From an uncultured Clostridia bacterium (GTDB lineage: Bacteria > Bacillota > Clostridia > Christensenellales > Aristaeellaceae), in the NCBI GenBank assembly GCA_937907055.1, contig CALCTW010000110.1:1-5776 (forward strand): a stretch of DNA of 5,776 nt, in the 5' to 3' direction. A model generated the notes under the pieces. That model was not told where the DNA came from. It saw only the letters and a program-made list of their open reading frames with translations, and made no database searches. Positions 4,646 to 5,776 of this stretch are shown in pieces. Positions within the stretch are counted from its first letter, which is position 1. Every line of letters begins with the position of its first letter. The translations under genes and the position numbers were made by a program.

Positions 4646-5479
4646 ATGAAAAAGATGATTTCTCTGATCCTGGCCCTGATGATGATGATGATGATGACCG
4701 CGGCCTCCGCGCTGGCGGATGTCAGCGGCAGCGTTTCCCTGAACGGCTCCACCTCCATGGAAAAGGTGGTCGGTGTGCTTTCCGAGCAGTTCATGCTGGA
4801 TCATTCCGGTGTAACCATTACCTATGACGCGACCGGCTCCGGCACCGGTATCTCTGCCGCGCAGCAGGGCACCGCGGATATCGGCCTGGCCTCCCGCGGC
4901 CTCAAGGAAGCCGAGACCGGCCTGATCGCCTGCACGGTGGCGCTGGACGGCATTGCCGTGATCGTAAACGCGAATTGCGGCGTTGAAGATCTGACCGTGG
5001 AGCAGATCGCCGATATCTTTACAGGCAAGATCACCAACTGGAGCGAGGTCGGCGGCGCTGATCTGCCCATTGCCTGCATCGGCCGCGAATCCGGCTCCGG
5101 TACCCGTGACGGCTTTGAGAGCGTTACAAAGACTGCTGATGCCTGTGTGCTGGCGCAGGAACTGACCTCCACCGGCGCTGTGATCCAGGCGGTCGCCAGC
5201 AGCGCAAATGCCATCGGTTACGCTTCCCTCTCTTCTGTCGAAGGCCAGACGGGCGTGAAGGCTGTGAAGGTGAACGGCGTTGTCTGCAGTGAGGAAACCG
5301 TGGTCGACGGTACCTATGCCATTCAGCGCCCCTTCAACATGGTGATTGCGGAAAACGCGCAGCTGACCGAAGCGGCCAAGGCTTTCCTGGACTTCGCGCT
5401 CAGCATCGAGGCAGCCGATCTGATCCGTCTGGCCGGCGCTGTTCCGGTCGCGGTCGCTGAAGAAACTGCTACCGAATAA
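4646..5479 (+). CDS. pstS: Phosphate-binding protein PstS of the phosphate ABC importer
   Basis: PstS captures inorganic phosphate outside the membrane and hands it to the PstC-PstA channel. The 277-residue product shows the family pattern: LNGSTSMEKVVGVLSEQF (32-49), TYDATGSGTGISAAQQGTADIGLASR (59-84), EQIADIFTGKITNWSEVGG (119-137) and the phosphate-loop motif RESGSGTRDGFES (147-159). Ser/Thr 35-37, Ser83-Arg84 and 149-155 are the expected ligand residues. Residues 1-24 form a signal peptide ending ALA-D. It lacks a lipobox Cys and contains six consecutive Met (12-17), both unusual for a Gram-positive PstS. The ATG at 4646 was chosen for its GTGAGG site nine bases upstream and the normal signal-peptide start; a TTG 21 bases earlier, with AAGGAT before it, is the alternative. 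pstC follows, and PHO-box-like repeats lie upstream. Confidence 0.95.
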   Translation: MKKMISLILALMMMMMMTAASALADVSGSVSLNGSTSMEKVVGVLSEQFMLDHSGVTITYDATGSGTGISAAQQGTADIGLASRGLKEAETGLIACTVALDGIAVIVNANCGVEDLTVEQIADIFTGKITNWSEVGGADLPIACIGRESGSGTRDGFESVTKTADACVLAQELTSTGAVIQAVASSANAIGYASLSSVEGQTGVKAVKVNGVVCSEETVVDGTYAIQRPFNMVIAENAQLTEAAKAFLDFALSIEAADLIRLAGAVPVAVAEETATE

Positions 5480-5494
5480 TCACAGATCCCATCC

Positions 5495-5522
5495 GCGGGC
5501 AGTCATCCCGATGACTGTCCGC
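5495..5522 (+). promoter_or_regulatory. Hairpin between pstS and pstC
   Basis: A 12-bp stem (5495-5506 with 5511-5522, one G-U pair) with the loop CCCG begins 16 bases after the pstS stop. No T run follows. Such spacer hairpins often protect or attenuate the transcript so that the binding protein is made in excess over the membrane components. A second, weaker 6-bp stem (CGCCGT 5520-5525 with ACGGCG 5535-5540) overlaps its base and would compete with it. Confidence 0.6.
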
Positions 5523-5611
5523 CGTTTCGGTTATACGGCGCGAGGGCGTGAAAACGCAGGGCGCAGTCAGCAATGCAGACGCGTCCCCGCGCGCCAAAAA
5601 AGGAGCATTCC

Positions 5612-5776
5612 ATGAAAAGCAAAAAGAATCCGCTGGAAACAGGCTTTCACGCCCTGTTTCTCAGCTGCGGCATCCTGTCGGTCGGGTTTGTGCTGTTCAT
5701 CACCGTTTATCTGGTGATCTCCGGCGTTCCCGCCATTGGTCAGGTGGGTATCGGCCAATTTCTGCTGGGTGAAAAA
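5612..5776 (+). CDS. pstC: Phosphate ABC importer permease PstC (N-terminal part, runs off the window)
   Basis: Only the first 55 codons are present. The ATG has an AAAGGAG ribosome binding site six bases upstream. The peptide has a basic start (MKSKKNP), a first transmembrane helix at about 12-36 (HALFLSCGILSVGFVLFITVYLVI), then SGVPAIGQVGIGQFLLGEK. This matches the start of PstC-type permeases, where a similar ISG.PAI..IG...FLLG segment follows helix 1. PstC pairs with PstA to form the membrane channel for phosphate, powered by PstB. It lies 132 bases after pstS on the same strand with a hairpin between, and is presumably co-transcribed. The rest of the gene, and probably pstA, pstB and phoU, lie to the right. 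Confidence 0.88.
   Translation, partial: MKSKKNPLETGFHALFLSCGILSVGFVLFITVYLVISGVPAIGQVGIGQFLLGEK

Noticed and set aside
5548..5772. Plus-strand frame of 74 codons overlapping the pstC start
   Set aside because: It is a different frame from the recognisable PstC N-terminus, and it starts without a ribosome binding site.

Overview
The window looks like chromosome from a Gram-positive bacterium of the Bacillota, probably a Clostridia-type gut or rumen lineage with fairly high GC. This is inferred from strong AGGAGG-type ribosome binding sites, a stand-alone LytTR regulator next to a DUF3021-like membrane gene, a GyrI-GNAT fusion, and small phage- or plasmid-like ORFs. No rRNA, tRNA, CRISPR array or complete insertion sequence is visible.

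Positions 1-730 (minus strand) hold a small accessory-looking block. A good promoter (TTGACG-17-TATAAT) drives a 61-codon ribbon-helix-helix-like protein. Next comes a second, tandemly duplicated copy broken by an in-frame TAG, then a 60-residue single-pass membrane protein whose ATG overlaps the stop of the broken copy, and finally a strong intrinsic terminator. The two copies are almost identical at their 3' ends and divergent at their 5' ends.

Positions 860-3407 (minus strand) read as one probable transcription unit: LytTR regulator, DUF3021-like four-helix membrane protein, an anchored exported protein of unknown function, and, after a 134-base gap, a protein joining a GyrI-like ligand-binding domain to a GNAT acetyltransferase. 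The first two genes follow the common LytTR/membrane-partner arrangement, in which the membrane protein is thought to modulate the regulator. The third gene is the least understood member.

Positions 3336-3739 are a divergent intergenic region. From 3740 (plus strand) a small membrane protein with an HExxH motif (DUF3267-type putative zincin) is encoded alone. It is followed by a 438-base non-coding stretch rich in hairpins and inverted repeats. This stretch ends in three 11-bp-spaced PHO-box-like repeats just upstream of pstS.

From 4646 to the right edge is the start of a phosphate ABC importer operon: pstS (complete; signal peptide with a six-methionine run and no lipobox), a hairpin-containing spacer, and the first 55 codons of pstC. 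pstA, pstB and phoU would be expected beyond the edge. Overall most of the window is ordinary. The parts most worth a second look are the duplicated and amber-broken small-gene block, the unknown exported protein in the LytTR cassette, and the structured leader region before pstS.
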